DNA of 64,000 nt from Allomuricauda sp. (GCF_013911645.1 NZ_JACESV010000001.1:62001-126000); one strand, 5' to 3'. Counted from the stretch's first letter, positions 17,695 through 27,388 are shown. Numbers and translations: made by a program. Notes: generated by a model not told the origin, from the sequence alone.

Positions 17695-19438
17695 TGGGGC
17701 GATGTTTATGAACCAAAATCTTTTGTGGCCCGTGATTTTGATCGGTCTGGTATTATGGGCGGTTTTTATCTGGAAAGAATGGTCGCAACGAAAAGAGCAA
17801 AGGTTTTGGGTAAAATTGATTACAGCGTTTTTGACGATTGCCTCATTGGCGATGATCGTACTGAAGCCGAGTACTTGGCAAAAATCAACCAACGGAAAAG
17901 GCGTTGTTTTTACCGAAGGATATCGACCTGAGCAGTTGGATAGTTTAAAATCAATTTACAAACGCATACAAACCGAAGTGTATACCAAAGGAAGAACATT
18001 GTCCATTGTGGAAGATGTGGACTCATTGTTTCTTCTTGGTCATGGTTTGGCACCTTTTGATTTTTGGCAGGTGAAGGATGAATCCGTTGCCTTTTTGGGC
18101 GGTGAAGCGGTGGCAGGATGGACGGATATTTCGTATAAAACTGAAATTCCACTGGGCGAAGTTTTATCCGTTAATGCCAAATATTACCAACCAAAAGAGG
18201 GACATTGGGCCATTTTGACCGATAATGGGGGGAATCCTTTGGATTCAGTGCTTTTAAAAGAAGCGGAGGGACAGCGCGTAACACTTAAGGCCAATCCTAA
18301 AGCAAGCGGACAGTTTGTTTACCATCTTTTGGAGAAAAATGACGAAGGCATATTATCCAATGAGCCAATTCCCATTCAAGTGGTGGAGGGGAAGCCCTTA
18401 AAGATTTTGATGGTCAATACGTTTCCGACCTTTGAGACGAAATACCTTAAAAATTTCTTGACAGAGAAAGGACATGAGGTGCTGGCTCGAACACAGCTTA
18501 CCAAAGGTAAATATAAGTTTGAATATTTTAATGGGGCATCGAATCCCATTTATGGTTTTACCGAGGAGCATTTGAAAGATTTTGACCTTTTGATCATTGA
18601 TACAGACTCCTACACGGGGCTTGGAAGTGCCTCAAAAGCGGCAATGGAGAAGGTTGCCAAAAGTAATGGACTTGGTATTTTTGTCCAACCCAATGAAAGT
18701 TTGTTCCGGCTTTCCGTAAATCACTTGCCATTGCGGTTCAATCGTGATTTTGTTACTGAGATTTCTTTGGGTGAACCAGCGCAAACCCTTCAAAAATATC
18801 CGTATAATTTTCAACAGGATGTTCCGGCACAAGAAATTTTGGTGGACTCTTTGGCGGTAGCGGCTTATATTCCTGTGGAAAAAGGAAAAATGGGCACTAC
18901 GGTGCTCCAAAACACCTATCAGTTGGTTTTAGACAGCAGCGATGGGCTATATGCCAATATTTGGAGTCAAATTTTAAACTCTATTGTAAGAGGGCAAGAT
19001 AGGGTAGTGGAATGGAAAGCTGTAACGCAAATTCCAAGACTTGATCAACCTTTTGAATTTGAACTTCGTACTTCTTTAAATGATTTGGAGGTCAAAGCTG
19101 GTGAAGGGGCAAACATTCCTTTGCTTCAAGATGGTTTGGTATCCAATAAATGGACGGGAGTTGTATACCCACGAAAAACGGGATGGAACCAACTTCAGGC
19201 TTCCAATGATTCCATTGCATCATTTTCATATTACGTTTTTAATGAAGACCAACGTGAATCAGTCACAAGATCAAAAACTTTGCAAGCTAACCTTCGCGAA
19301 TTTGGAACTCAAAACAATTTTAGCACTTCTGTTTCAACAACAAAAGAAGCCTTGAGACCGATTTCATCAGTGTGGTTTTATGGTGTGCTTCTTTTGTGTT
19401 TGGGTTGGTTATGGTTGGAGCCTAAGCTGTCTAACTAG
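17687..19438 (+). CDS. Membrane protein of the MoxR/BatA cluster
   Basis: A 583-residue protein with two N-terminal membrane helices (LLWPVILIGLVLWAVFIW and a second near residues 41-60) and one at the C-terminus (WFYGVLLLCLGWLWL). A large domain lies between them, probably outside the cytoplasm. The helix layout is like VWA/BatA-type membrane proteins, but I see no MIDAS motif. It is the last of the cluster starting with TldD and overlaps the preceding gene by eight bases. Exact function unknown; it likely joins the same envelope complex. Confidence 0.75.
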   Translation: MSDGAMFMNQNLLWPVILIGLVLWAVFIWKEWSQRKEQRFWVKLITAFLTIASLAMIVLKPSTWQKSTNGKGVVFTEGYRPEQLDSLKSIYKRIQTEVYTKGRTLSIVEDVDSLFLLGHGLAPFDFWQVKDESVAFLGGEAVAGWTDISYKTEIPLGEVLSVNAKYYQPKEGHWAILTDNGGNPLDSVLLKEAEGQRVTLKANPKASGQFVYHLLEKNDEGILSNEPIPIQVVEGKPLKILMVNTFPTFETKYLKNFLTEKGHEVLARTQLTKGKYKFEYFNGASNPIYGFTEEHLKDFDLLIIDTDSYTGLGSASKAAMEKVAKSNGLGIFVQPNESLFRLSVNHLPLRFNRDFVTEISLGEPAQTLQKYPYNFQQDVPAQEILVDSLAVAAYIPVEKGKMGTTVLQNTYQLVLDSSDGLYANIWSQILNSIVRGQDRVVEWKAVTQIPRLDQPFEFELRTSLNDLEVKAGEGANIPLLQDGLVSNKWTGVVYPRKTGWNQLQASNDSIASFSYYVFNEDQRESVTRSKTLQANLREFGTQNNFSTSVSTTKEALRPISSVWFYGVLLLCLGWLWLEPKLSN

Positions 19439-19497
19439 AGTTTTTTAAAGATAATTTTGAGGTGGTTGCAAGAACAAGGTTGTGCTTAGCATAATTT

Positions 19498-20379
19498 CTA
19501 TTTATAAGTATATTCATTTGGCTCAATATGAATGAGTACATGTCCTAGGTTGGGAATTTCTTTTCGTAAATAATCTTTTAAATGATGAGCAATCCAATGG
19601 CCTTTTTCCACAGAAATTTTTCCATCTACAATAGCATGAAGATCTACATGATATCTCATCCCGGACTTGCGGATAAAACATTTTTCAGTACCTAAAACTC
19701 CATCTACTTGCGAAGATTTTTTCCGAATCTCTAAAATTAGGTCATCGTATTGGTGCTCATCCATGATCTCGCCAAGTGCGGGGCGAAATATCAAATAACT
19801 ATTGTAAAGTATAAAGGCCGATGCCAAAAGGGCTGCCCAGTCATCTGCCGTTTCATAGCCCTCTCCAAATAGTAGTGCTATGGAAATCCCCAAAAATGCC
19901 ATTATGGAAGTTATCGCATCACTTCTATGGTGCCAGGCATCTGCCCGCAAGGAGGAACTTTGGGTTTGTTTACTTTTTCTAATGACTATTTGAAATGAAA
20001 CTTCTTTCCAAATAATAATACCGCCCAAAACAATCAATGTCCAAGGTTCTGGAATTTTGTGTGGGGTTTGAATATGCTGGATACTTTCGTAGGCAATGAT
20101 GGTTGCCGAAGTCACCAAAAAGGCCACTACAATAAATGTGACCAGGGGTTCTATTTTTCCATGCCCGTAAGGATGGTTCTCATCTGGTGGTTTTTCGGCA
20201 TATTTGAAGCCCAACAAGACCAAAAAGGACGAAAAAATATCGGTAGTGGATTCTATGGCATCGGCGATAAGGGCATAGGAATTCCCAAAAAATCCAGCCA
20301 AACCTTTTATCAAGGCCAACCCAATATTACCAAGAATACTAAAATAGGTGGTTCGTATGGCGGTTTTTTCGTTGCTCAT
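19498..20379 (-). CDS. Cation diffusion facilitator (CDF) family metal transporter
   Basis: A 293-residue CDF exporter for Zn2+ or a related divalent ion, exchanging it for protons. Six membrane helices precede a C-terminal cytoplasmic domain. Metal-site motifs are ALIADAIESTTD in helix 2 (Asp and Asp, with Glu where many zinc transporters have His) and DAWHHRSDA in helix 5; the loop motif HPYGHGKIE is also typical. The C-terminal domain has several histidines (YHVDLHAIVDG, GHWIAHHLKDY). The helix 2 change could alter metal preference. It stands alone, converging with the membrane cluster and on the same strand as PPDK. Confidence 0.9.
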   Translation of the reverse strand: MSNEKTAIRTTYFSILGNIGLALIKGLAGFFGNSYALIADAIESTTDIFSSFLVLLGFKYAEKPPDENHPYGHGKIEPLVTFIVVAFLVTSATIIAYESIQHIQTPHKIPEPWTLIVLGGIIIWKEVSFQIVIRKSKQTQSSSLRADAWHHRSDAITSIMAFLGISIALLFGEGYETADDWAALLASAFILYNSYLIFRPALGEIMDEHQYDDLILEIRKKSSQVDGVLGTEKCFIRKSGMRYHVDLHAIVDGKISVEKGHWIAHHLKDYLRKEIPNLGHVLIHIEPNEYTYK

Positions 20380-20433
20380 ATGTTTTTTCGGTCAGATGCT
20401 GCTAAGATCGTGAATACAGATTAAAGCTGCGGT

Positions 20434-20476
20434 CAAAAAAATCCCCGACACTTGATAGGTTTTAAGGTCGGGGATT
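20434..20476 (-). terminator. Rho-independent terminator of the PPDK gene
   Basis: Arms AATCCCCGAC and GTCGGGGATT form a 10 bp perfect stem around a 17-base loop; read on the minus strand the stem is followed by a run of T (20434-20440). It lies just beyond the PPDK stop at 20512. Confidence 0.85.
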
Positions 20477-20511
20477 CTAAATAAAACAGAATGATCAGGT
20501 GTACTTAACAA

Positions 20512-23232
20512 TTATGATATTGCAGCTTGTGCAGCTGCCACCCTAGCAATGGGAACTCTAAATGGAGAGCAGCTTACATAGTTCATCCCTACTTTTTGGA
20601 AGAAGGCTATGGAACTTGGTTCCCCTCCATGTTCCCCACAGATGCCAACTTTAAGGTTGGATTGTGTTTCACGACCTCGTTTGGTACCCAATTCCACTAA
20701 TTGGCCCACACCTTCTTGGTCCAATACCTCAAAAGGGTCCGCTTTCAAGATACCTTTTTCAAGGTAGGTAGGCAAGAATTTCCCTGAATCGTCCCGGGAA
20801 TATCCAAAGGTCATTTGGGTAAGGTCGTTGGTTCCGAAAGAGAAGAAATCCGCATTTTCTGCAATTTTATCGGCTATCAATATAGCCCTTGGGATTTCCA
20901 TCATGGTACCTACGGAATACTCCACGGTGTCCTTACGTTTTTTAAAGACATCTTGGGCAGTCGCATCAATAATTGCTTTTTGTTGCACAAACTCTTCAAC
21001 GGTTCCTACCAATGGAACCATTATTTCAGGTTTTACATGGATACCATCTTTTTTTACACTGAGCACAGCTTCCAAAATGGCCTGGGTCTGCATTTCGGTG
21101 ATTTCGGGATAGGTGTTCCCCAATCTGCATCCACGGTGTCCCATCATGGGGTTGAACTCTTCCAGTTCGGCCACTTTACTTTTTACGGCGGCCAAAGAAA
21201 TATGCAGCTCTTCAGCCAACTCTTTTTGAGTGGCCAATTGGTGGGGTACGAATTCATGCAAAGGTGGGTCCAGTAACCTAATTGTTACAGGGAGTCCTTC
21301 CATGGCCCTAAAAATTCCTTCAAAATCGTCTCGTTGCATGGGAAGAAGCTCCTTTAATGCTTGTTTACGACCTTTTACGGTATCGGCCAAAATCATTTCC
21401 CGCATGGCTTTGATGCGGTCCACCTCAAAGAACATGTGCTCGGTACGGGTCAAACCAATGCCTTTTGCCCCAAAATTACGGGCTATCAGAGCATCCTTTG
21501 GGGTATCGGCATTTGTTCTTACCTCCATGGTGGCGTAGTTATCGGATAGTTCCATCAACTCTGCAAATTCGCCACTCAATTCTGGTTCCTTGGTGCCAAC
21601 CTTACCTTCCAAAATATTACCTGTTGAGCCATTGATGGAAATCCAATCCCCTTCGTGGTACTCATGGCCATTTACTTTAAGGGTTCGGGTTTTGTAATTG
21701 ATTTTTAACGCACCTGCCCCGGAAACACAGCATTTACCAATACCTCTGGCCACAACCGCAGCATGCGATGTCATTCCTCCGCGGGCAGTAACAATCGCCT
21801 TGGCAATGTTCATTCCCTCTACATCTTCTGGAGAGGTTTCTATACGCACTAGAATACTGTTTTTAAACTTATCGGCCTCATCGGCAAAGAAAACAATCTG
21901 GCCGGTAGCCGCACCCGGTGATGCGGGTAAACCTTGTGCAATTACTTCGGCTTCTTCCAAGGCTTTGGGATCAAAGACGGGATGTAAAAGTTCGTTTAGT
22001 TTGTTGGGCTCTATGCGCAATAGGGCCTTTTTCTCATCTATCAACCCTTCTTTGAGCAAGTCCATGGCAATTTTTACCATGGCGGCACCGGTACGCTTGC
22101 CATTACGGGTCTGCAAAATCCAGAGTTTACCTTGTTGAATGGTAAATTCCATGTCCTGCATATCTTGGTAATGCGTTTCCAGTTTGTTCTGGTATTCGAA
22201 CAGTTCCTTATAAATGTTGGGCATCAACTCTTCCAAAGATGGATAGCTTTCCTTGCGTTCTTCCTCCTCTATTTGGGCTAGTTTGGCCCAACGTTGTGAT
22301 CCCAACAATGTAATTTGTTGAGGGGTACGAACTCCGGCAACCACATCTTCCCCTTGTGCGTTGATAAGGTATTCCCCATTGAACACATTTTCACCGGTTC
22401 CGGCATCCCTGGTAAAGCAAACCCCGGTTCCGGAATCCTCCCCCATGTTGCCAAAGACCATGGCCTGCACGTTTACAGCGGTGCCCCAATCTTTGGGATA
22501 ACCGTGCATTTTTCGATAATAGAGGGCGCGGTCGCCGTTCCAGCTATCGAATACCGCGGTAATGGAACCCCAAAGCTGGTCCCATGGATTGGTCGGGAAG
22601 GGTTTCCCCGTTCTTTTTTTTACGATTTCCTTAAAGTCATACACTAAATCCTGAAGGTCTTGAACGGTAAACTGGGTGTCCTGCTCAATTCTTCGCTTGT
22701 CCTTTAAATGATCTATGATTTCTTCAAAAGGGTCTAGATCGTCCTTGGATTCTGGTTTGAGGCCCATTACCACGCTACTGTACATTTGAATAAAACGACG
22801 GTAGGAATCCCAGGCAAATCGCTCGTTGCCCGTCATTTTTATGACACCTTTAATGGATTCATCGTTCAAGCCCAGGTTGAGAACGGTATCCATCATGCCG
22901 GGCATGGAGACCCTTGCCCCGGAACGTACCGAAATCAATAGTGGGTTTTCATCATCGCCAAAAATGGTTCCCATGGTTTCCTCAATATGGGTTATGGCAG
23001 CCCGAACCTCGGGTTCAATACGATTTATTACGGCGTCTTTGCCTTCTTCGTTGTATTGCGTACAAACTTCTGTTGTTATAGTAAAACCGGGAGGTACAGG
23101 AATGCCGATACGGCTCATTTCGGCCAAGTTGGCCCCTTTGCCACCGAGCAGTTCCTTCATATCGCGACCGCCATCAGCCTTTTTGTTACCGAAGGAATAT
23201 ACGCTGAGTTGGTTTGCTGTGAGTGTTTCCAT
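20512..23232 (-). CDS. ppdK: Pyruvate, phosphate dikinase
   Basis: A 906-residue PPDK, which interconverts pyruvate + ATP + Pi with PEP + AMP + PPi. The N-terminal nucleotide domain begins with GGKGANLAEMSRIGIPVPPGF and contains RSGARVSMPGMMDT. The central swivelling domain has the phospho-histidine in GGMTSHAAVVARG. The C-terminal PEP/pyruvate barrel has GHRGCRLG, the FGTNDLTQMTFGYSRDD segment and GICGEHGG with the catalytic cysteine. The length fits the family. Together with the PPi-type phosphofructokinase at 62.7 kb it suggests PPi-linked, reversible glycolysis/gluconeogenesis. Transcribed alone with its own terminator. Confidence 0.96.
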   Translation of the reverse strand: METLTANQLSVYSFGNKKADGGRDMKELLGGKGANLAEMSRIGIPVPPGFTITTEVCTQYNEEGKDAVINRIEPEVRAAITHIEETMGTIFGDDENPLLISVRSGARVSMPGMMDTVLNLGLNDESIKGVIKMTGNERFAWDSYRRFIQMYSSVVMGLKPESKDDLDPFEEIIDHLKDKRRIEQDTQFTVQDLQDLVYDFKEIVKKRTGKPFPTNPWDQLWGSITAVFDSWNGDRALYYRKMHGYPKDWGTAVNVQAMVFGNMGEDSGTGVCFTRDAGTGENVFNGEYLINAQGEDVVAGVRTPQQITLLGSQRWAKLAQIEEEERKESYPSLEELMPNIYKELFEYQNKLETHYQDMQDMEFTIQQGKLWILQTRNGKRTGAAMVKIAMDLLKEGLIDEKKALLRIEPNKLNELLHPVFDPKALEEAEVIAQGLPASPGAATGQIVFFADEADKFKNSILVRIETSPEDVEGMNIAKAIVTARGGMTSHAAVVARGIGKCCVSGAGALKINYKTRTLKVNGHEYHEGDWISINGSTGNILEGKVGTKEPELSGEFAELMELSDNYATMEVRTNADTPKDALIARNFGAKGIGLTRTEHMFFEVDRIKAMREMILADTVKGRKQALKELLPMQRDDFEGIFRAMEGLPVTIRLLDPPLHEFVPHQLATQKELAEELHISLAAVKSKVAELEEFNPMMGHRGCRLGNTYPEITEMQTQAILEAVLSVKKDGIHVKPEIMVPLVGTVEEFVQQKAIIDATAQDVFKKRKDTVEYSVGTMMEIPRAILIADKIAENADFFSFGTNDLTQMTFGYSRDDSGKFLPTYLEKGILKADPFEVLDQEGVGQLVELGTKRGRETQSNLKVGICGEHGGEPSSIAFFQKVGMNYVSCSPFRVPIARVAAAQAAIS

Positions 23233-23575
23233 CTTTTTATCTATTAAGAGATTGATAAATGCTAAAATCCATATGTAAAATTAGCTGCTTCTTGATCTTC
23301 AGAACATGATAAAAATCAGGGTTTTACCCCTTACAGCTGTTTAAACCTTGATTTTGTCTTTTTTCAAAAGTGATTAATCAAGTACGATGGATAGCAAGTA
23401 GATTTTTTTAAAGAAACTTGGAACAAATGATATTGGTAGATGAGAAAAAAACAAAGTATATAAAAAATATTTGATGGTTAAGTGTTAAAAATCAGCCCTT
23501 TAGGAAAAAACTGACAAATATCATCTTTTAAGAATTTTCCGTAAAGGATCTTTGACCCAACAAAAAACAAGAACT
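23233..23575. other. Intergenic region between ppdK and the YceI gene
   Basis: About 340 AT-rich bases between divergent genes. No reading frame, RNA gene or strong stem is apparent. The part at 23500-23540 before the YceI start contains TAAGAATTTTCC-like runs, but no clear promoter boxes. Confidence 0.45.
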
Positions 23576-24178
23576 ATGCAATACCATACAACACACCGAC
23601 AGTCGCTTTTAAAAGCAGCAATCCTTTGGATAACATTTGCCCTTGTACCACTTACGCTTTCCGCACAAAACTTTAAGCTCAACAATGCTGAAGGGGAAGT
23701 TATGGTAACAGGAACTTCGACCCTTCATGATTGGGAGGAGGTGGCAGAACAAAAATCAGGTTCAATTACATTGGACAATACAGGAGAGCTTCCAAAAATC
23801 AACGCTTTAAAGTTTACGGTTGAAGCCGAGAGCCTAAAGAGTGGAAAGGGAGCCATGGACAAGAATACTTACAAAGCGCTCGAAACCAAAAAATACAAGC
23901 AAATTGTATTTGAGTTGAAAAGTGTGAAAAGTGTTTCCCCGATCACCGCTGCCTCTGATAGATATAAGGTGGTCGCCACGGGTAACCTTACCATTGCGGG
24001 AAGCACCAATACCATTGATCTGCCCTTTAATCTAACGATTAAGGATGATAGAGTGCTGCTCGAAGGCAAGAAACCTTTAAAAATGACAGATTACAACATA
24101 GAACCCCCCAAGGCACTTTTGGGTACCATTACCACAGGTGATGAGATTGAGGTTCTCTTTAACACCGTTTGGAAATAA
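23576..24178 (+). CDS. YceI family periplasmic lipid-binding-type protein
   Basis: A 200-residue exported protein started at the ATG at 23576; an upstream TTG at 23552 only lengthens the leader. The signal peptide runs to about LSAQ, followed by the YceI lipocalin-like barrel: VMVTGTSTLHDWEEV, a central ESLKSGKGAMDKNTYKALE helix with KYKQIVFEL, and a C-terminal strand ending DEIEVLFNTVWK. YceI proteins bind polyisoprenoid or other hydrophobic molecules in the periplasm. It precedes an outer-membrane barrel by 35 bases, and a second YceI-like gene follows that barrel. Confidence 0.9.
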   Translation: MQYHTTHRQSLLKAAILWITFALVPLTLSAQNFKLNNAEGEVMVTGTSTLHDWEEVAEQKSGSITLDNTGELPKINALKFTVEAESLKSGKGAMDKNTYKALETKKYKQIVFELKSVKSVSPITAASDRYKVVATGNLTIAGSTNTIDLPFNLTIKDDRVLLEGKKPLKMTDYNIEPPKALLGTITTGDEIEVLFNTVWK

Positions 24179-24213
24179 TTAAATCTTAATACTCAACTAA
24201 TAAATTTAACGTA

Positions 24214-25476
24214 ATGAAAAAATACACAAAATTCGGATTATTGGCTGCTGCATTTCTTGTAGGGCTTATGGGATATTCCCAAAATCGTCAACTGGACAAT
24301 TTCCGCTCGCCGGACAAAAATGGAGTAAATGTTTTTGAAGCTCCAAAAGATACTGTAAGTACCTTTGATGGGGTAAAAGTAAGAGTGGGTGGATCATCTA
24401 CTTTACAGTTCCAAGCAGTAGATCATGAAAACTCGGGGGCCGTAGAACTTATCCCGATAGGGGACAACTTTAACCTGGCAACCGCAAACTTGGATTTGGA
24501 TGTGGCCTTGGCCAAAGGTGTGAGAATGCACTTGAGAACTTACTTGTCATCCCGTCACCACCCAGAACCTTATGTAAAGGGAGGGTATTTCCAAGTGGAC
24601 AACTTGGATTTCATTAGCCCAGGACTTTTGGAAGAAGCCATGAAGTACCTGACCGTAAAAGTGGGACACATGGAAAACAACTATGGTGATGCCCATTTTA
24701 GGAGAACCGACAACTCGCAAGCCATGCACAACCCATTTGTTGGTAACTTGATCATGGATGCGTTTACCACAGAGGTTGGTGGAGAAGTTTACTTCCAAAA
24801 AAATGGATTCATAGGTATGTTCGGGCTTTCCAACGGTAAATTGAACCAAGCAGTGAACAATCCAGAAACCACAGGAGCCTCAATATTGGCCAAATTGGGA
24901 TACGATAGTCAAGTGAACGAGGATTTGAGACTTAGACTTACTGGTTCCATGTACAGCACAAACAAATCCGCCAGAACATATCTATATAGTGCCGATAGGG
25001 CAGGGTCTAGATACTATTTGGTTATGGAAGATGTTGACGCTTCTGCATCGGGCAATTTTAGATCAGGTAGATACAATCCAGGTTTCAACAACGAGATTAC
25101 TGCCTTTATGATCAACCCATTTGTAAAATATAAAGGATTGGAGTTTTTTGGAACCTTTGAAACTGCTTCCGGAAAAACAGATGCTGAAACCGAAGATAGA
25201 AATGCTACGCAATTGGCAGGTGAGTTGATCTACCGATTCGGCAACAATGAAAATTTCTACTTGGGAACTCGATACAATACTGTAAATTCAGACGACCCAT
25301 CAGGATCGGAAGTAACCATAGATAGATTCCAACTTGGAGGTGGTATATTCTTGACCAAGAACATTTTGGCCAAAATAGAGTATGTAAACCAACAATATGA
25401 TGGATACGATACCACAAGTATCTTCCACGATGGTGAGTTTAAAGGGGTTTTATTGGAAGCTGTTATCAGTTTCTAG
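24214..25476 (+). CDS. Outer-membrane beta-barrel protein (porin-like)
   Basis: A 420-residue protein with a signal peptide (to about GLMGYSQ) and a long series of alternating hydrophobic strands rich in Gly, Tyr, Phe and Asn, ending in a terminal phenylalanine (EAVISF) as in outer-membrane barrels. No known family motif is recognised. Lying between two YceI-like genes, it could handle a hydrophobic ligand with them, but this is inference from position. A strong terminator follows. Confidence 0.72.
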   Translation: MKKYTKFGLLAAAFLVGLMGYSQNRQLDNFRSPDKNGVNVFEAPKDTVSTFDGVKVRVGGSSTLQFQAVDHENSGAVELIPIGDNFNLATANLDLDVALAKGVRMHLRTYLSSRHHPEPYVKGGYFQVDNLDFISPGLLEEAMKYLTVKVGHMENNYGDAHFRRTDNSQAMHNPFVGNLIMDAFTTEVGGEVYFQKNGFIGMFGLSNGKLNQAVNNPETTGASILAKLGYDSQVNEDLRLRLTGSMYSTNKSARTYLYSADRAGSRYYLVMEDVDASASGNFRSGRYNPGFNNEITAFMINPFVKYKGLEFFGTFETASGKTDAETEDRNATQLAGELIYRFGNNENFYLGTRYNTVNSDDPSGSEVTIDRFQLGGGIFLTKNILAKIEYVNQQYDGYDTTSIFHDGEFKGVLLEAVISF

Positions 25477-25495
25477 ATCATAACTAATCTTTAAC

Positions 25496-25525
25496 AAGAC
25501 CTAGGACAGCAATGCCCTAGGTCTT
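25496..25525 (+). terminator. Hairpin terminator after the barrel gene
   Basis: A perfect 10 bp stem AAGACCTAGG / CCTAGGTCTT with a 10-base loop lies 20 bases past the barrel stop. The downstream tract is AT-rich but not a pure T run, so termination strength is uncertain. Confidence 0.7.
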
Positions 25526-25554
25526 ACATCTTAAAATTATTATATTTAGATGTC

Positions 25555-26154
25555 ATGTTAACCTCAATCCCACATATCACAAAAACCCTGTTGTTAGGAT
25601 TATTCTTTATATCCTGGTTCAACTTTAACGACCCGGAAAGGGAAACCAAAGTACGGGTAGAGCCAGAGAGTGAAGTTGTGATTGCCGGTACTACCAACGT
25701 TAATAATTTTACCTGCAAGTATAATTTACAGGAGTTGGAGATGCCCATTCGTTTGATTTATGATGAAAAGTCCGAGCAAATTCTTTTTAAAAACGCAGAA
25801 CTTACATTGATCAACGATTGTTTTGATTGTGGGGGCAAGGCCATTAATAGAGACTTTCAGGAATTGCTCAAAACAGAACGGCACCCACAAGTGGGACTAA
25901 AACTTCTCTATGTGGAACCCCCATCACCAAATCAAAGTATGGTGGATGTTGGTGTCGAAATTAAGATTGCCGGTGTTTCCAGAAAGTACCAGACACTACT
26001 TTATTGTGAACAGACAAAGGATATATGTGTTAACGGCACATTGGAACTAAAACTCAGCGATTTTGAGTTGGAACCTCCAAAGAAAATGCTTGGCATGATC
26101 AAGGTTGATGATGAAATAAAAGTCCATTTAACATTGCAGTTGAGTGAGATTTGA
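25555..26154 (+). CDS. YceI-like family protein
   Basis: A 199-residue protein with an N-terminal hydrophobic signal (LLLGLFFISWF) and a YceI-like domain: VVIAGTTNVNNFTCKY in place of the usual STLHDW-type segment, NRDFQELLKTERHPQVGLKLL in the position of the KY.xIxF region, and a C-terminal DFELEPPKKMLGMIKVDDEIKV that matches the corresponding part of the YceI protein upstream (NIEPPKALLGTITTGDEIEV). It may be lipid-binding. It has two cysteines (INDCFDCGG) not seen in the other copy. Flanked by terminators on both sides, so probably transcribed alone. Confidence 0.8.
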   Translation: MLTSIPHITKTLLLGLFFISWFNFNDPERETKVRVEPESEVVIAGTTNVNNFTCKYNLQELEMPIRLIYDEKSEQILFKNAELTLINDCFDCGGKAINRDFQELLKTERHPQVGLKLLYVEPPSPNQSMVDVGVEIKIAGVSRKYQTLLYCEQTKDICVNGTLELKLSDFELEPPKKMLGMIKVDDEIKVHLTLQLSEI

Positions 26155-26174
26155 TTATTGATCACTTGTTGCAC

Positions 26175-26213
26175 AAAAAATCCGTTGGAATGTATATATC
26201 TAACGGATTTTTT
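26175..26213. terminator. Bidirectional hairpin terminator
   Basis: Arms AAAAAATCCGTT and AACGGATTTTTT form a long AT-flanked stem, with T runs after the plus-strand arm, about 20 bases past the YceI-like stop. Confidence 0.85.
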
Positions 26214-26295
26214 GTTTTTTGACACATTTCATAAAACCTATAATCAGTATCTTGTGAACAACATTTGAAACTGAGATTAACTACAAACAATACCA

Positions 26296-27162
26296 ATGGA
26301 CAGAATTTTATCATTTAAAGGGATTTTAACCCTCGCCTTTACACTATTTTCAATTACATTTTATGCTCAAGACAGTTTTGGCGGACTCGCATTATATACC
26401 GTGCGTGAAAACATGGGGGAAGATGCCAAGGCTACTTTACAAAAGGTGGCGGATGCAGGTTATGCCTATATTGAAGCGGCTGATTATAAAGACGGAAAAT
26501 TTTATGGCATGGAGCCACAGGCATTTAAAGCGTACGCGGAGAGTTTGGGGCTGGACCCGGTAAGTGCACACATGGGGAGTGTAACTTTGGATAATGCAGA
26601 TCAGCAAATTGCTGACACCAAGGCCGCGGGATTTGAATATTTCACGATTCCAGTGCCACCGATGGGCATGTTCACTTTTGATCCAAAGAACAGAACCATG
26701 GGTATGAAAGGTACTATGAAAGAGTTTGCTGATATTCTTACAACATTGGGAGAAAAATGTGAAGCAGCTGGATTGAAACTATTGTACCACAACCACGATT
26801 TTGAATTCAAGGACAATGAAGAAGGAGTAAAACCAATAGTTTATTTGCTGGAAAACACGGATCCAAAATATGTAAACTTCCAAATGGATTTATATTGGGT
26901 TACTAGAGCTGGAGCAGACCCGGTCGATTACTTTGAGGAATATCCAGGAAGATTTAAGTTATGGCACGTAAAGGACATGGACGAGGAAGGAAAATTTGCA
27001 CCCGTAGGAGAGGGTACCATTGATTTTAAAAGAATTCTGGGAGAAAAAGGAACTTCTGGAATGATAAAATACTTTGTTGAACAGGATATGACTTGGGACA
27101 AAAAACCTTTGGAAGTCATTAAGATTAGCCATAAAGGCTTGAAAGAGATAGGTTTTAAGTGA
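26296..27162 (+). CDS. Sugar phosphate isomerase/epimerase-like TIM barrel, exported
   Basis: A 288-residue xylose-isomerase-like TIM-barrel protein with an N-terminal signal peptide (to about TFYAQ). Barrel features include LYTVRENMGED at strand 1, AGYAYIEAADY, VSAHMG, the metal-ligand-rich LLYHNHDFEF, QMDLYWVTRAGADP, WHVKDMDEEG and a C-terminal region with GEGTIDF. Metal-binding glutamates, histidines and aspartates of the family appear to be kept. Substrate unknown; Bacteroidetes encode many exported members acting on sugars. It ends 104 bases before the tRNA gene. Confidence 0.85.
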   Translation: MDRILSFKGILTLAFTLFSITFYAQDSFGGLALYTVRENMGEDAKATLQKVADAGYAYIEAADYKDGKFYGMEPQAFKAYAESLGLDPVSAHMGSVTLDNADQQIADTKAAGFEYFTIPVPPMGMFTFDPKNRTMGMKGTMKEFADILTTLGEKCEAAGLKLLYHNHDFEFKDNEEGVKPIVYLLENTDPKYVNFQMDLYWVTRAGADPVDYFEEYPGRFKLWHVKDMDEEGKFAPVGEGTIDFKRILGEKGTSGMIKYFVEQDMTWDKKPLEVIKISHKGLKEIGFK

Positions 27163-27266
27163 AAATTAATGTAACCGTTTTAAATGTCTTTTCATAAAAG
27201 TGATAAGAAATTAAAAAAATATTTTTTACAATCGGTTACATTAGTATCTTTGCACCCGCAAAGTTT

Positions 27267-27343
27267 GGTCGCGTAGCTCAGCTGGATAGAGCATCTGCCT
27301 TCTAAGCAGACGGTCGAAGGTTCGAATCCTTCCGCGATCACCA
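27267..27343 (+). tRNA. tRNA-Arg (anticodon TCT)
   Basis: A 77-base tRNA with an encoded CCA end. The acceptor arm pairs GGTCGCG with CGCGATC (one G-T pair), the D arm contains AGCTCAGCTGGATAGAGC, the anticodon stem CTGCC/GGCAG-type encloses the loop CTTCTAA with anticodon TCT, and the T arm has the standard GGTTCGAATCC. Accessory DNA begins directly behind it, so this tRNA is a likely integration site. Confidence 0.95.
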
Positions 27344-27388
27344 GTAAATAAAGGGTCTTGGAGAGTTTTACTTTTCAAGGCCTATTTT

